From: Watersipora subatra
Lineage: Eukaryota; Bryozoa; Gymnolaemata; Cheilostomatida; Watersiporidae
NCBI RefSeq assembly: GCF_963576615.1
Contig: NC_088711.1
Span: 36,692,121 to 36,756,120 of the forward strand
DNA length: 64,000 nucleotides
Reading direction: 5' to 3'
A program made the translations under genes and the position numbers. Within the stretch, counting starts at the first letter, position 1, and each line of letters begins with the position of its first letter. Below are positions 45,501-50,470 of the stretch, piece by piece. The notes under the pieces were generated by a model. That model was not told the DNA's origin. It worked only from the letters and a program-made list of their open reading frames with translations, and searched no databases.

Positions 45501-48319
45501 TGCTTTTGGTGTTCTGAATAGTTCATCTAATTATTTCAGTTACAGCCAAGTGTTAAAAACAGGTTAGATGATAATCAAATCTAGTCAATAGATTCGTATT
45601 GAAAACTGAATTTAGATTCAGTTGGAGGTTTAGAAACGAATACACCAGCGCAATGTCTAGTATATTCTAGAGTTGAGTTGTGTAGCGTGTATAGTATATT
45701 CTAAAGTTGAGATATTTGAGAGTTGAGTTGTGTAGCGTGTATAGAAGGAGTTTAATCATTTTTACTATAATAAGAACCGTGTTTGTCCGTCGGTTTATTC
45801 ACAGGTTGGGAAAAAAGATTACATTGCAAAGGATTTAAACTCACAGTATTGTGCATCACTGGTCAGCGCACTATCACCTGCCCAATCATCAACACCAGAG
45901 ATTTTAGAATTGCTGTGTATATACATGTAGTTATTCATATAATTGCTGTGTATATACATGTAGTTATTCATATAATTGTTGTGTATATACATGTAGTTAT
46001 TCCTGGTGCTTTATTGACACTTGACGATCTCTATGGCACTCCAAACTGCCAGGGTACTAGTATAAAACCTGCATTCAGGGTTGCTAAATGAGTTTGATTC
46101 TGTCAAAAAATCAATTTAAAACTATTGTAATAAAATGACGTCTACGAAGAAACTGGCTTATAAATAATTAAGCGCTATATGCCTGAATTGTAAAATGAGA
46201 CACAACCACAACAACCTGCATTGCAACGTTGTTTGCTTTATATTACATCACAAAAAATTCATTGGTTTTGTAAAATATTTGTAGTGAGTTATCAATTACA
46301 TTAATATTATTCATAGTGCATCAGTAGCATTAAAATATAATGTAACGAATGAATGGATTTCTAAAAATCTTATGAAAACGGGTTAGTACAGAATTATGTT
46401 TTTCTGATCCAACAGCAAACATATTGAAATCATAATAGAACTTGCCATTGAGACCTACAGCTAGACTGGACTAGAAGAGACCACTTGGATGTAGCTATGG
46501 TATTACCAGTTCTGCTTAATTACGCATATATATCTCAAATTTCTTCCCCAATGTGTAAAAGCATTCAAGAGTAGAGAGTAAATGAAGAACATATATTTTA
46601 ATTAGTGCCTAGATATGTCTACTGTTAGCAAATGAGATTTTGCATAAACTATTGTATGCGAAGGAATAAATTGAGCAAAATTTTTATAAGAAATTTCGTC
46701 TCTTGAAAATACACCGAATATGGAAGAGATAAGAGGACCATAGCGTAAAGGAAGAAATATATGGACTTTTCAGCAACCCCGGTTTATGAAGAGACGATCT
46801 CATACAGACCCTGCAAACTATTAGTTTATAAAATGACTTCAAGAGATTGAAAGGTGTTTGTGAGATGAACAGTCTTAGGTTTCTTAGCTGATAAAATAGT
46901 GCAAAACAAAAACATTGTTAAAGGTTGACTTGCAACAAAATTCACATTATAGTTATTTGATATGAAAAGATTCACCATGTCTTACTCTGTTGTGTTGTAG
47001 GTGCCAAATATGTGGAAATGTGATTACAAGCTTTTAAAAGCTCAAAAACGAAAAGCCGCCGTAGATTGGAATCTGTTTATTTCTCTGGCGTAGTCCTTAC
47101 AGTTTGGTTATTGTCTTGTCACATGATGTTCTCACGTGAATCGAAAGACCAATAAAAAGCTCGATATGTAACTTATCGTAGCACTAGTTTATGACAAACA
47201 CTTAGGGTTTTACCGAAGACTCCGTATCAAATATAGATGCTTGCTACTTTACAGTTTTGTTTCGACATGATCTAATCATCAAGTCGTAATCTGATCATGT
47301 GACCCAATACTTCGCAAATAGTTTCTGCAGCAATTTTCGATTATCACAGGTGACCAACAGGCTCGTCATGATTATCAGACAATGATATGTACTCCTTCGA
47401 GGTAAGGTTAAAAAATTAAATGAATTTTTACGGTAAGTTATAAGATATCAGTGCTAAAAGTGACAGCATTACAATAACGATAAAACAGACGCGTAAGAAC
47501 AATAGACATGGTTTTATTAAATGCGTGAAGTATATTTGTGAAAATATTTCGAAAAATTAGGTTGCATGAAAGTGTAAACAGAAACCATCTCCCACAACTA
47601 CATCACATTTGAGCCGTTTTGGAAAGAGAATCCAAACTATGGCGGTCTCGCACGGCTGCAATTAACTGTTCGTTTTTTAGCTTTTAAGAGCTTGTAATCA
47701 CATTTCCATATATTTTGCACCTACAACACAGCGGAGTAAGACATGGTGAATCTTTTGATATCAAATAATTGTAATATGAATTTTGTTGCAAGTCAACCAT
47801 TAAGGAGTGAAATAGATTAAGTTTTTTGCGTAGATGTAGCTGTTACAGGCAGCCAGCGGTTCAAAGAGGAGTCTTATGAACATCACCTGGCATACATTTT
47901 AGGGAATTCTATTGAATAGATACATCTAGAATTACACTAGCTGTTCACTAGACTCACACAGATGACAAGAGAAGGAAGAAAACAGAGCTGCATGGAATTC
48001 TGTAATAAAGTCTAAACCACAAAACGGTCATTGTCGAAACAACCGACTGCAAGAGAGAGGGACTGAATAGATATATTCTGTCATCAGTTAATCGACTTAG
48101 AAGTTCGTTGAAAGGTCACGGTACACTCAGCTTTGATATCACACAACCTCAAAGTACTGGTTAAACAGAAGAAACTAATTAGAGATGGGAACTTACCTCT
48201 TGAAGACTGAGCAAGGCTTTGACTGAATATCCATTAGCTGTCGACATGTCTGTCATTCTTATGTGTGAAATACGCAATGTTTGAGCGCTTTTCTTTCTTG
48301 TATGATTTGATGTGGGCAT
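6416..48319 (-). CDS. TRPA1-like: TRPA-type cation channel, complete gene (gene 1, 23 coding exons)
   Basis: Joined exons from 48319 down to 6416 give an open 1091-residue protein (3276 nt with stop), close to the usual TRPA1 length of about 1100. Order: short N-terminus (1-41), about 15 ankyrin repeats (~45-570) with TALHLA/TPLHLA signatures, a linker with the family motif YNFKY (622-626), S1 (~670-695), S2 (~764-790), S3 (~799-817), S4 (~831-849), S5 (870-892), pore helix with LGEL (910-913), S6 (~931-958), TRP-like segment (974-1011) and coiled coil (~1035-1080). TRPA channels are tetrameric plasma-membrane cation channels gated by irritants or temperature; the actual stimulus here is unknown. 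Every intron is GT-AG and every phase matches. Introns are filled with minisatellites, SINEs and MITEs. A paralogue lies directly upstream in the same orientation. Assignment to TRPA is firm; orthology to TRPA1 rather than another TRPA clade is inferred. Confidence 0.93.
6620..7045. mobile_element. TTAA-flanked foldback MITE, family 2, right end damaged
   Basis: Preceded by TTAA (6616-6619) and starting AGATAAACTTACACAGAA. The two halves are imperfect inverted repeats of each other (ATTTTATCAGAAAG..., TTTTTG.TGATGTTTGA.GTGATCT on both arms). A related copy is at 38221-38660. The right terminus is not intact. Lies just upstream (in + coordinates) of the last exon of gene 1. Confidence 0.6.
7850..8594. 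repeat. 34-bp minisatellite flush with the exon 22 splice donor
   Basis: About 22 units of ~34 bp, consensus GAAACTACTCACATACCATG plus GCTTATTACAAAGG. On the gene strand each unit reads ...TATGTGAGTAGTTTC, which repeats the exon 22 donor GTGAGTAGTTTC. The array starts at the donor at 8594 and fills about a third of the intron. Confidence 0.93.
8595..8731 (-). CDS. TRPA1-like: TRPA gene 1 exon 22 (C-terminal coiled-coil start)
   Basis: Acceptor gttttag, donor gtgagt; phase 0 in, phase 2 out. Encodes FGGFTLATRKATYQRSGGW and VIDTVEILSERLEQTNE. The paralogue exon 52142-52269 has F.LATRKA.Y...GW and DTVKLLQENLE, which confirms the exon despite the 7-kb intron before it. Confidence 0.9.
8980..9138. 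mobile_element. partial TTAA MITE, family 1, right end only
   Basis: Matches the right ~150 bp of the full MITEs (CTTTTAAGAGCTTGTAATCA ... GCAAGTCAACCTTTAA). The left part is missing. Its last bases are the start of the 132-bp tandem array that follows. Confidence 0.8.
9101..9665. repeat. 132-bp tandem array seeded by a MITE end, 4 units
   Basis: Units start at 9101, 9233, 9365, 9497 and 9629, exactly 132 bp apart and almost identical. Each contains the MITE terminus GTTGCAAGTCAACCTTTAA plus about 100 bp of unrelated flank. The array lies in intron 21 of gene 1. Confidence 0.95.
9668..9975. repeat. 57/62-bp minisatellite
   Basis: Five units centred on CCTGGTCTATTACGGTGACA; the first spacings are 57 bp, the last two 62 bp because of a TCTAC insertion. 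Follows directly on the 132-bp array. Confidence 0.93.
10600..10985. repeat. ~22-bp minisatellite
   Basis: About 17 diverged units of the type CACCATTACATGATAGGTTA ACA. The unit resembles that of the array at 22325-22570 (CCATCATACGATAGGTTTTA), so the two may be related. Confidence 0.9.
11865..12740. mobile_element. TTAA MITE, family 1, copy A (876 bp)
   Basis: Bounded by TTAA at 11861-11864 and 12741-12744. Ends AGGTTGACTTGCAACAAAAT and its inverse; inverted arms extend for about 130 bp (through TACAAGCTCTTAAAAGCT). No coding frame of note. TTAA duplication points to the piggyBac superfamily as the mobilising source. Confidence 0.9.
13281..15542. mobile_element. terminal-inverted-repeat element with a nested MITE
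   Basis: Left end CCGTAAAACCTCTAATTGAA and right end, read in reverse, CTGTAAAACCTTTATTTGAA, with further shared sub-terminal blocks (GCCACC..ATTTGA, AAAATAGAG.GCC). Copy B of the TTAA MITE is inserted inside it; without that insert it would be about 1.36 kb. Target duplication not clear. No transposase frame seen. Confidence 0.6.
14442..15342. mobile_element. TTAA MITE, family 1, copy B (901 bp)
   Basis: TTAA at 14438-14441 and 15343-15346 with the same ends as copy A. Its interior is alignable to copies A, C and E along the whole length. It interrupts the element at 13281-15542, so it is the younger insertion. Confidence 0.9.
15995..16108 (-). CDS. TRPA1-like: TRPA gene 1 exon 21 (TRP-like segment)
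   Basis: A 114-nt exon, acceptor aaccag, donor gtaagt, phase 0. Encodes residues 974-1011, including YQRHALKYVQKKWYIQELTL and YPNR. The paralogous exon at 56790-56903 has equal length and keeps QR.A.K...K.WY and YPNR. Confidence 0.92.
16385..16810. mobile_element. SINE-like repeat copy
   Basis: Starts near TTTGTCTGTGTCTGTTTGTC and ends ACCCATGCAACGCCGGTAAT. An antisense tRNA-like part lies near 16470-16550. The same layout is seen at 17690-18095, 28555-29065, 49085-49470 and 52435-52805. Edges are approximate. Confidence 0.55.
17114..17172. repeat. CACG/CA microsatellite
   Basis: A run of CGCACGCGCACG followed by CACACACA; alternating purine-pyrimidine, able to form Z-DNA in principle. Confidence 0.85.
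17690..18095. mobile_element. SINE-like repeat copy
   Basis: Starts near ATAGTCCATATACATAAATC, holds an antisense tRNA-like block (GGATTTGATCTTGGGACCTC) and ends ATTACCCGTGCAACGTCAGG. Approximate edges. Confidence 0.55.
18321..18563 (-). CDS. TRPA1-like: TRPA gene 1 exon 20 (pore helix, filter, S6)
   Basis: A 243-nt exon, acceptor ctttag, donor gtaagt, phase 0, residues 893-973. Pore helix and filter: GLLSTMNMALGELSFVDRF, with Glu912 at the selectivity position (Asp in vertebrate TRPA1). S6: FVLITIFMVVVPIALVNLLI, then GVAVGDI, the strongly conserved end of S6 in TRPA. Gene 2 has the same exon length and 57 of 81 residues the same. Confidence 0.96.
19252..19320 (-). CDS. TRPA1-like: TRPA gene 1 exon 19 (S5)
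   Basis: A 69-nt exon, acceptor ttttag, donor gtaagt, phase 0. Encodes S5: LLVMLCFFAAFAWCFSITQ followed by HRT. Gene 2 has a 69-nt counterpart with 17 of 23 residues the same. Confidence 0.93.
19575..19635 (-). CDS. TRPA1-like: TRPA gene 1 exon 18 (S4-S5 linker)
   Basis: A 61-nt exon between acceptor ttgtag and donor gtatta, phase 2 in, phase 0 out. Encodes VPVIGIYMTMFYKVLSSVIK, the amphipathic linker. Gene 2 has the same 61-nt exon with RIPMLGDYTAMLIKVLKSVL. Confidence 0.92.
19977..20152 (-). CDS. TRPA1-like: TRPA gene 1 exon 17 (S3 and S4)
   Basis: Acceptor actatag, donor gtatga; phase 0 in, phase 2 out. RLLFFKKG links S2 to S3 (VTMSMISCLAVAILAI); S4 is AAWIGMFLAWLVATHYLIR. As usual for TRP channels, S4 lacks the regular arginine ladder of voltage-gated channels. 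Confidence 0.92.
20225..21190. repeat. ~20-bp minisatellite filling intron 16
   Basis: About 46 units of GTGTAGAGAATACCTAATAG with point changes. It occupies nearly all of the intron between the S2 exon and the S3-S4 exon. Read on the gene strand each unit contains AGGTATTC, a donor-like string. Confidence 0.95.
21257..21433 (-). CDS. TRPA1-like: TRPA gene 1 exon 16 (loop end and S2)
   Basis: Acceptor tcatag, donor gtaagt, both phase 0, 59 codons. S2 is ILRITTYLLLSGTTVRLVV. The segment before it is polar (GTLDRFERPSEQQ). The intron after it is almost entirely a ~20-bp minisatellite. Confidence 0.9.
21890..22076 (-). CDS. TRPA1-like: TRPA gene 1 exon 15 (S1 and extracellular S1-S2 loop)
   Basis: Acceptor ttttag, donor gtgaga; phase 2 in, phase 0 out. 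S1 is roughly FVVDFIYYTTALVTLSVFI. The loop after it carries two N-glycosylation sequons, NIT and NAT, consistent with an outside location. Confidence 0.92.
22325..22570. repeat. 22-bp minisatellite in intron 14
   Basis: About 11 units of CCATCATACGATAGGTTTTA CA, highly uniform. Confidence 0.94.
23190..23260 (-). CDS. TRPA1-like: TRPA gene 1 exon 14 (pre-S1 helix)
   Basis: A 71-nt exon: acceptor atttcag, donor gtaggt; phase 0 in, phase 2 out. Encodes DMVEHECKDLMMHEVTQMNM then RHKW, matching the helix that ends in the conserved KW just before S1 of TRPA channels. Confidence 0.9.
24262..24865. repeat. 21-bp minisatellite in intron 13
   Basis: About 28 units of CCTTCTCTGCCTACAGTGACA. Because the unit is a multiple of three and has no stop in several frames, both strands look open for more than 150 codons; the repeat, not a gene, explains this. 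Confidence 0.94.
25284..25503 (-). CDS. TRPA1-like: TRPA gene 1 exon 13 (pre-S1 linker, electrophile-sensor region)
   Basis: Acceptor cttatag, donor gtaagc; phase 2 in, phase 0 out. Residues 572-645 are the allosteric linker between ankyrins and membrane. PLPRLIAFMPSIAKLVLDRC aligns with the TRPA1 block that carries the reactive cysteines, and YNFKY is conserved. By my alignment only Cys606 (human Cys641 position) remains; positions 586 and 629 are Asn and Pro instead of Cys621 and Cys665. A CC pair occurs at 635-636. Confidence 0.93.
26714..26883 (-). CDS. TRPA1-like: TRPA gene 1 exon 12 (last ankyrin repeats)
   Basis: Acceptor attacag, donor gtatgt; phase 0 in, phase 2 out. Residues 516-572 contain ETAMHLACRGNYSQVVELLL and DQTPLDVAIECRSHQ, then AIITSDK, which joins to WQEAMD of exon 13 as in TRPA1 proteins. 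Confidence 0.92.
26935..28295. repeat. ~25-bp minisatellite in intron 11
   Basis: More than 50 units of the type CTAACTCAGTAAGATGATAC AATAA, with blocks of higher-order duplication (for example the unit set at 27000-27240 recurs at 27330-27500). Diverges gradually towards 28295. It begins about 50 bp from the exon 12 acceptor. Confidence 0.94.
28420..28550 (-). repeat. decayed tandem copies of exon 11 3' end plus donor
   Basis: On the minus strand CTACCAAATATCAG followed by GTACTC (donor-like at 28474), TCGAATATTAG followed by GTACTA (at 28529) and a third CCAAATATCAG resemble the real exon 11 end ACCAAATATCAG|GTATCA. Intron sequence after the donor (GTAACTA.A.TAT.GAGATGA) is copied as well. 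A SINE separates them from the real exon. Confidence 0.75.
28555..29065. mobile_element. SINE-like repeat copy
   Basis: Holds an antisense tRNA-like part (GAATTTGAACTTGGAACCTC) and the tail GTACAATGCCGGGCATTC. Lies between exon 11 and the decayed copies of its 3' end, so it inserted after that duplication. Confidence 0.6.
29091..29232 (-). CDS. TRPA1-like: TRPA gene 1 exon 11 (ankyrin repeat)
   Basis: Acceptor gagtag, donor gtatca; phase 2 in, phase 0 out. Residues 468-515 include HTALTAAACNGHLEIIDLLL and end in CTKYQ. Decayed copies of its 3' end plus donor recur in the next intron around 28420-28540. Confidence 0.9.
29280..29355. repeat. TATATTTG/TA-rich microsatellite
   Basis: Runs of TATATATATTTGTATATAAT between exons 10 and 11. 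Confidence 0.85.
29423..29560 (-). CDS. TRPA1-like: TRPA gene 1 exon 10 (ankyrin repeats)
   Basis: Acceptor ttgtag, donor gtaaac, phase 2 on both sides. Encodes NGYPKCITALFRHSKSEIN and then GCTPMLLACLNGHYASVKAL. The alternative frame across this segment lacks ankyrin signatures and does not join the neighbours. Confidence 0.9.
29590..29710. repeat. ~55-bp repeat next to exon 10 acceptor
   Basis: Units of CTGATATAGTGTACACAGGC with CTAAAGCTACCCCCTC, about 2.3 copies. Related sequence occurs in a gene 2 intron at about 60110-60310. Confidence 0.7.
30787..30953 (-). CDS. TRPA1-like: TRPA gene 1 exon 9 (ankyrin repeats)
   Basis: Acceptor catgtag, donor gtaagt; phase 0 in, phase 2 out. Residues 367-422: GEKTALHYCAERGKLDFLLK and DRTPLHLAAK, typical helix 1 signatures of ankyrin repeats. 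Confidence 0.92.
31060..31300 (-). mobile_element. tRNA-derived SINE, antisense
   Basis: Begins TTTACTATAATAAAGGCTGA, the inverse of the SINE tail CTTATTATAGTAAAG. The minus strand holds a B box-like GAGTTCAAATCC in a tRNA-like head. Confidence 0.6.
31640..33436. repeat. 45-bp minisatellite flush with the exon 8 splice donor
   Basis: About 20 units of ACTTAAGTTAGAGTACACCA then GGTAGTGTCGGTCATAGAAA CACCT. On the gene strand units read CTTAG|GTAGG.GTTTCTATG, the first one being the real donor of exon 8, GTAGGTGTTTCTACG. Split by TTAA MITE copy C (32335-33211). Confidence 0.95.
32335..33211. mobile_element. TTAA MITE, family 1, copy C (877 bp)
   Basis: TTAA at 32331-32334 and 33212-33215. It sits in the CTTAAG of a minisatellite unit, so the target TTAA came from the array itself. 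Ends and interior match copy A. Confidence 0.93.
33437..33643 (-). CDS. TRPA1-like: TRPA gene 1 exon 8 (ankyrin repeats)
   Basis: Acceptor tttacag, donor gtaggt, both phase 0. Residues 298-366 carry MSPLHYAVRKGRLEIVRFLI and the diverged repeat GRSILHHSVISNQLSCLELL. The 45-bp minisatellite of the following intron starts directly at the donor. Confidence 0.92.
34018..34174. repeat. 51/53-bp array flush with the exon 7 splice donor
   Basis: On the gene strand three units start GTAAGTAAAAACTATCTGTC (the real donor), GTAAGCAATGACTGTCTGTC and GTAAGCAATGGCTATCTGTC at 34174, 34123 and 34070. Each unit ends ATATATAGCAACTATC. Confidence 0.92.
34175..34226 (-). CDS. TRPA1-like: TRPA gene 1 exon 7 (small ankyrin exon)
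   Basis: A 52-nt exon between acceptor ctgtag and donor gtaagt, phase 2 in, phase 0 out. It encodes AAAFDSRSDFAQLIMLN, finishing the repeat begun in exon 6 (TPLHRAAAF) and leading into GADINAVD of exon 8. It is too short to be seen without the neighbours. A tandem array starts at its donor. Confidence 0.85.
34640..34805 (+). mobile_element. tRNA-derived SINE
   Basis: tRNA-like head with B box GAGTTCGAATCCC, then ATGCCACTG, a CCCGTGGCTTTGACAGACAC body and the tail TTATTATAGTAAAG. One of several copies with the same tail. Confidence 0.65.
34919..35043 (-). CDS. TRPA1-like: TRPA gene 1 exon 6 (ankyrin repeats)
   Basis: Acceptor gttgcag, donor gtacat; phase 0 in, phase 2 out. Residues 239-280 carry STALHLAAMFGFVKIAELLV and the start of the next repeat, QTPLHR, completed across the splice junction. 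Confidence 0.92.
35237..35382 (-). CDS. TRPA1-like: TRPA gene 1 exon 5 (ankyrin repeat)
   Basis: Acceptor atttacag; donor gtcggt is weak but keeps frame (phase 1 in, phase 0 out). Residues 190-238 include the clear repeat GSTALHLAVVNNHCEHVKRL followed by LEAGADVNCVK. Confidence 0.9.
36125..36285 (+). mobile_element. tRNA-derived SINE
   Basis: Degenerate tRNA-like head (GTGAGTTTAAACCTC) followed by GGCTTTGAACAGAAGGAGAC and GGCTCTTATTATAGCAAAAA, the common body and tail of the family. Confidence 0.6.
36457..36565 (-). CDS. TRPA1-like: TRPA gene 1 exon 4 (ankyrin repeat)
   Basis: Acceptor ttgttag, donor gtaaga; phase 0 in, phase 1 out. Residues 154-189 hold a diverged ankyrin repeat (GHQTALILAAVEKNVNILQL). 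Three of the gene's minisatellites lie in the 3.9-kb intron before it. Confidence 0.88.
37010..37205. repeat. ~63-bp tandem repeat, 3 copies
   Basis: Units start GAATACTCACACCAAGGTTT at about 37014, 37078 and 37141; intron 3 of gene 1. Confidence 0.92.
37480..37695. repeat. ~50-bp tandem repeat, 4-5 copies
   Basis: Units of GGGGCTGACTGAGTAACACC TGCAGGTAAACAATCTATAT; on the plus strand each holds CAGGTAAAC, on the gene strand none starts at an exon. Confidence 0.92.
38221..38660. mobile_element. TTAA foldback MITE, family 2 (440 bp)
   Basis: Right end AGAATGTTAG...AATCT is followed by TTAA (38661-38664); the left flank is TCAA, one change from TTAA. Left end AGATGAACTTACACAATATT and right end in reverse AGATTAACTTATACAGAATG match. 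Most of the element is an imperfect palindrome. Confidence 0.75.
39465..39800. repeat. ~120-bp tandem repeat, about 2.8 copies
   Basis: Units contain TTATTTACTTCCATCAACTC, GACTCCATGAGCT and CATACATTGTAGTAGAGCTC; intron 3 of gene 1. Confidence 0.9.
40443..40618 (-). CDS. TRPA1-like: TRPA gene 1 exon 3 (ankyrin repeats)
   Basis: Acceptor tttgtag, donor gtacgc; phase 1 in, phase 0 out. Residues 95-153 carry two repeats with cores GYAAVHLAVKHRRQEIL and GKSALHMAARKANKDLIE. The split codon GAT joins cleanly to exon 2. Confidence 0.92.
40619..43596. other. intron 2 of TRPA gene 1
   Basis: About 3 kb with no coding evidence on either strand. Two copies of the GGCGTTGCCC dispersed repeat lie at 42375-42500 and 42528-42750. 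The rest looks unique. Confidence 0.6.
42375..42770 (+). repeat. two adjacent copies of the GGCGTTGCCC dispersed repeat
   Basis: Copies start CTCGGCGTTGCCCAGGTAAT and CTGGCATTGCCCGGGTAATA; both continue with TTGATTTGTATTTAAC. The second is close to the copy at 1306-1530 over more than 200 bases. Confidence 0.7.
43370..44680. mobile_element. cluster of tRNA-derived SINEs
   Basis: At least four plus-strand copies (about 43375-43490, 44085-44250, 44320-44455, 44505-44670) and one antisense copy (about 43855-44080), on both sides of exon 2. Heads are tRNA-like: GGTTAGTGCGCCGGTCTGTA (A box side), GTGAGTTCAAATCC (B box). Tails read CTTATTATAGTAAAGA. The copies differ strongly in the head, so several source tRNAs or old ages are possible. 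Confidence 0.65.
43597..43756 (-). CDS. TRPA1-like: TRPA gene 1 exon 2 (ankyrin repeats begin)
   Basis: Acceptor ctccag, donor gtatga; phase 0 in, phase 1 out. Encodes residues 42-94 with the first ankyrin repeat (GEAALHKATENGHLKVVQLL). The 4.4-kb intron before it holds a cluster of SINEs and one TTAA MITE. Confidence 0.9.
45760..46080 (-). mobile_element. tRNA-derived SINE, antisense, with a 34-bp tandem repeat
   Basis: Starts TTTTTACTATAATAAGAACC, the inverse of the SINE tail. Inside, ATTGCTGTGTATATACATGT is repeated three times at about 45910-46000. The last part CCAGGGTACTAGTATAAA matches the end of the 31060-31300 copy. Confidence 0.55.
46922..47799. mobile_element. TTAA MITE, family 1, copy D (878 bp)
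   Basis: TTAA at 46918-46921 and 47800-47803; inverted ends as in copy A with one terminal change (CCA for CCT). The interior runs in the opposite direction to copies A, B, C and E. Lies in intron 1, 400 bp from exon 1. Confidence 0.92.
48197..48319 (-). CDS. TRPA1-like: TRPA gene 1 exon 1 (start codon, residues 1-41)
   Basis: Starts MPTSNHTRKK and ends VKALLSLQE before donor gtaagt; phase 0 end. The ATG at 48319 has A at -3, and the frame upstream reaches a stop with no earlier Met. Two further in-frame Mets (residues 22 and 25) could also serve. The short basic Ser/Thr-rich leader precedes the ankyrin repeats. The start is the least certain part of the gene model. Confidence 0.72.
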
Positions 48320-48488
48320 TCTGATACAAGCATCTAACAATCCGTGTTGTGATGAGGCAACGCAGTGCCTTTGAATGATTACGAGACAAGAGCATGATGG
48401 TGCTTTATCACATTGATAAGAGTAAGAATAAGCCTACCTGTTAGCCAATGATAGTGGACTTCCCTTGCCACGCTTGAGCTGGTCTGGC

Positions 48489-48495
48489 TTATATA
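48489..48495 (-). promoter_or_regulatory. candidate TATA box of TRPA gene 1
   Basis: On the minus strand the sequence CATATATAAGCC lies about 170 bases upstream of the ATG at 48319, a suitable place for a core promoter with a short 5' UTR. AT-rich motifs are common here, so this is only suggestive. Confidence 0.3.
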
Positions 48496-49084
48496 TGATT
48501 TATTGCTGTGAATGTCTGTCTAGCTTCTTTACATCTCATCTCATCAATTTTCTAGCGATTATTCATTCAACTCTATCAATTACGTACTTGGGTATAAGTA
48601 AGGTAAACCATGAATCATATAAGTAATAATGTGGAGCTATAAATACTATGAAAACCAACAATGGAGATTCGATCTAACATATTGCATTATATTAAAATCT
48701 TTATTGAAGTTTTCATTAAAGTAATTCAATGAGCGATTAGTTATTTCACTCCATCAATCAGGTATTGAGTATCAGTCAAGGTAAATCGGGAATCGTATAA
48801 CAAGTAATATTTTTAGTCTGATATTCAACAATAACAGTTATTCATCTGAGATACCAGTCAATACTAAAAGAGTCAATAATAGAAACCATGTGTCATCCAG
48901 CACTTTATAATATATATGAACATCTTCAATGAGGTTTTTGTCCAAGTCTATAAAAAGTCTCCACAACTTTTAGAAATAAAAAAGGAAAATATGGAATCAT
49001 CATTCCATGGAAGTGGCTAAAGCTATGTTCATACTAGGCATTAACAAAACAGTTATATAGAACTTATATAGACTATCTGATGAG

Positions 49085-49470
49085 CATTTCTACTATATAT
49101 ATAAATCCAGTGTTTGTTTTGTACACCCTATGTCCAGTTTTAGCGATGAAACCCTAGCAATGAAAAATCCATATACATGTAGCAGAGGATTTGATCTTGG
49201 AATATCCCGTTCACAAGGCAGTGAGCTGACCCGTTAAACTACATGAGATACTATGGTTTCATTGGGTAGATAGTCATTCTCTGGGTTAAAATACTCATAG
49301 CGACTTTGTGTTGCGTGCAATGTCACTAAAGGTTGCTCTCACAGCTCTTATTAATAAGTTTAGTAATATGTATACTAGCTTACTCAAATTAGTCAATGGC
49401 AACTACATTACCTGCCACTGTTTATAAGCTGTTTTTAATACCCGTGCAATGCCGAGCATTCGGATAGTAG
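49085..49470. mobile_element. SINE-like repeat copy
   Basis: Begins ATATAAATCCAGTGTTTGTT, holds an antisense tRNA-like block (GAGGATTTGATCTTGGAATA) and ends ATACCCGTGCAATGCCGAGC. Confidence 0.6.
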
Positions 49471-49598
49471 TTCCATGAAAGACCTCTGGTTACAGAACAT
49501 TGAATATTTTTGGAGCTAAGGACTCAGTCCACTGTATAGAAACAAGCAATATCATGCAATATCTATCTTTTTTTTTCTTTCATGTGCTTTTCATCCAG

Positions 49599-49685
49599 GA
49601 TGCGACTATCAAGTTTTTAGCCAATGAGGTGTTAGATCACGACTATAAGTCTTTGACACGAGTGGTTGATTTAATAAACGGTTAA
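49599..49685 (+). CDS. possible terminal exon of an unknown plus-strand gene
   Basis: After a pyrimidine-rich tract and acceptor atccag the frame reads DATIKFLANEVLDHDYKSLT then RVVDLING and TAA. The composition looks protein-like (helical, charged), but no partner exon or family is recognised. It lies in the spacer between the two TRPA genes. It could be a real last exon, a pseudo-exon or chance. Confidence 0.25.
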   Translation, partial: DATIKFLANEVLDHDYKSLTRVVDLING

Positions 49686-50139
49686 ATAGTCATGAATAGA
49701 AAGGAAGTAAGTAATGGAATACCAAGCCATACTAGTTGATTGGCCATAGCTAACTAGGACATACCATAAACCCGATATATTTGCCTTTACTGGGTGAGCA
49801 GTGGGTTTACAGTGTTTCTAATGATACAGCATCTCCTGACACAGACAATTAGTAGCGTACAAATTTTATTACATATTTCCTATTGCACTACAGATTCAAT
49901 CCTTCATTGTGACCAGCAAGAACTACATTTCAATATCAACTAACAATGTTTAACAATGTTTAACAATGTTAAGCATTGTTAAGTAACGTTAACAATGTTT
50001 CATTATTTGTAAAGCCTAAATAGTAAAGTTCTGTATAAATTCGGCTATGAAAATTGTGAACTACTTAAGATTGTAGTTTTTATCATTTCAATAGGTAATT
50101 AGCATTTCTTGCCGCAACACGAGCTAGATAAACTTGTTG

Positions 50140-50470
50140 TAACTAACACCTCTCTTCTTGTGTCTATCTGTCATGAACACCTGCTTGCCTGTGTCTATCT
50201 ATCATAAACACTTGCTTGCCTGTGTCTACCTGTCATAAACACCTGCACGCCTGTGTCTATCTGTCATGAACACCCTCATGCCTGTGTTTAGCTATCATGA
50301 ACACCTGCATGAGTCAGTCTATTTATTATGAACACATGCATGCCTATGTCTAGCTATTATGAACGTCTGCACTGTCTGTATCTAACTGTCATGAACACCT
50401 GCATGCCTGTGTTTGTTTATTAAGAGTACCTACACTATCTGTGTTTACCTATCATGAACACTTGCAAGCA
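50140..50470. repeat. ~31-bp minisatellite
   Basis: About ten diverged units of CACCTGCATGCCTGTGTCTA TCTGTCATGAA. Confidence 0.9.
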
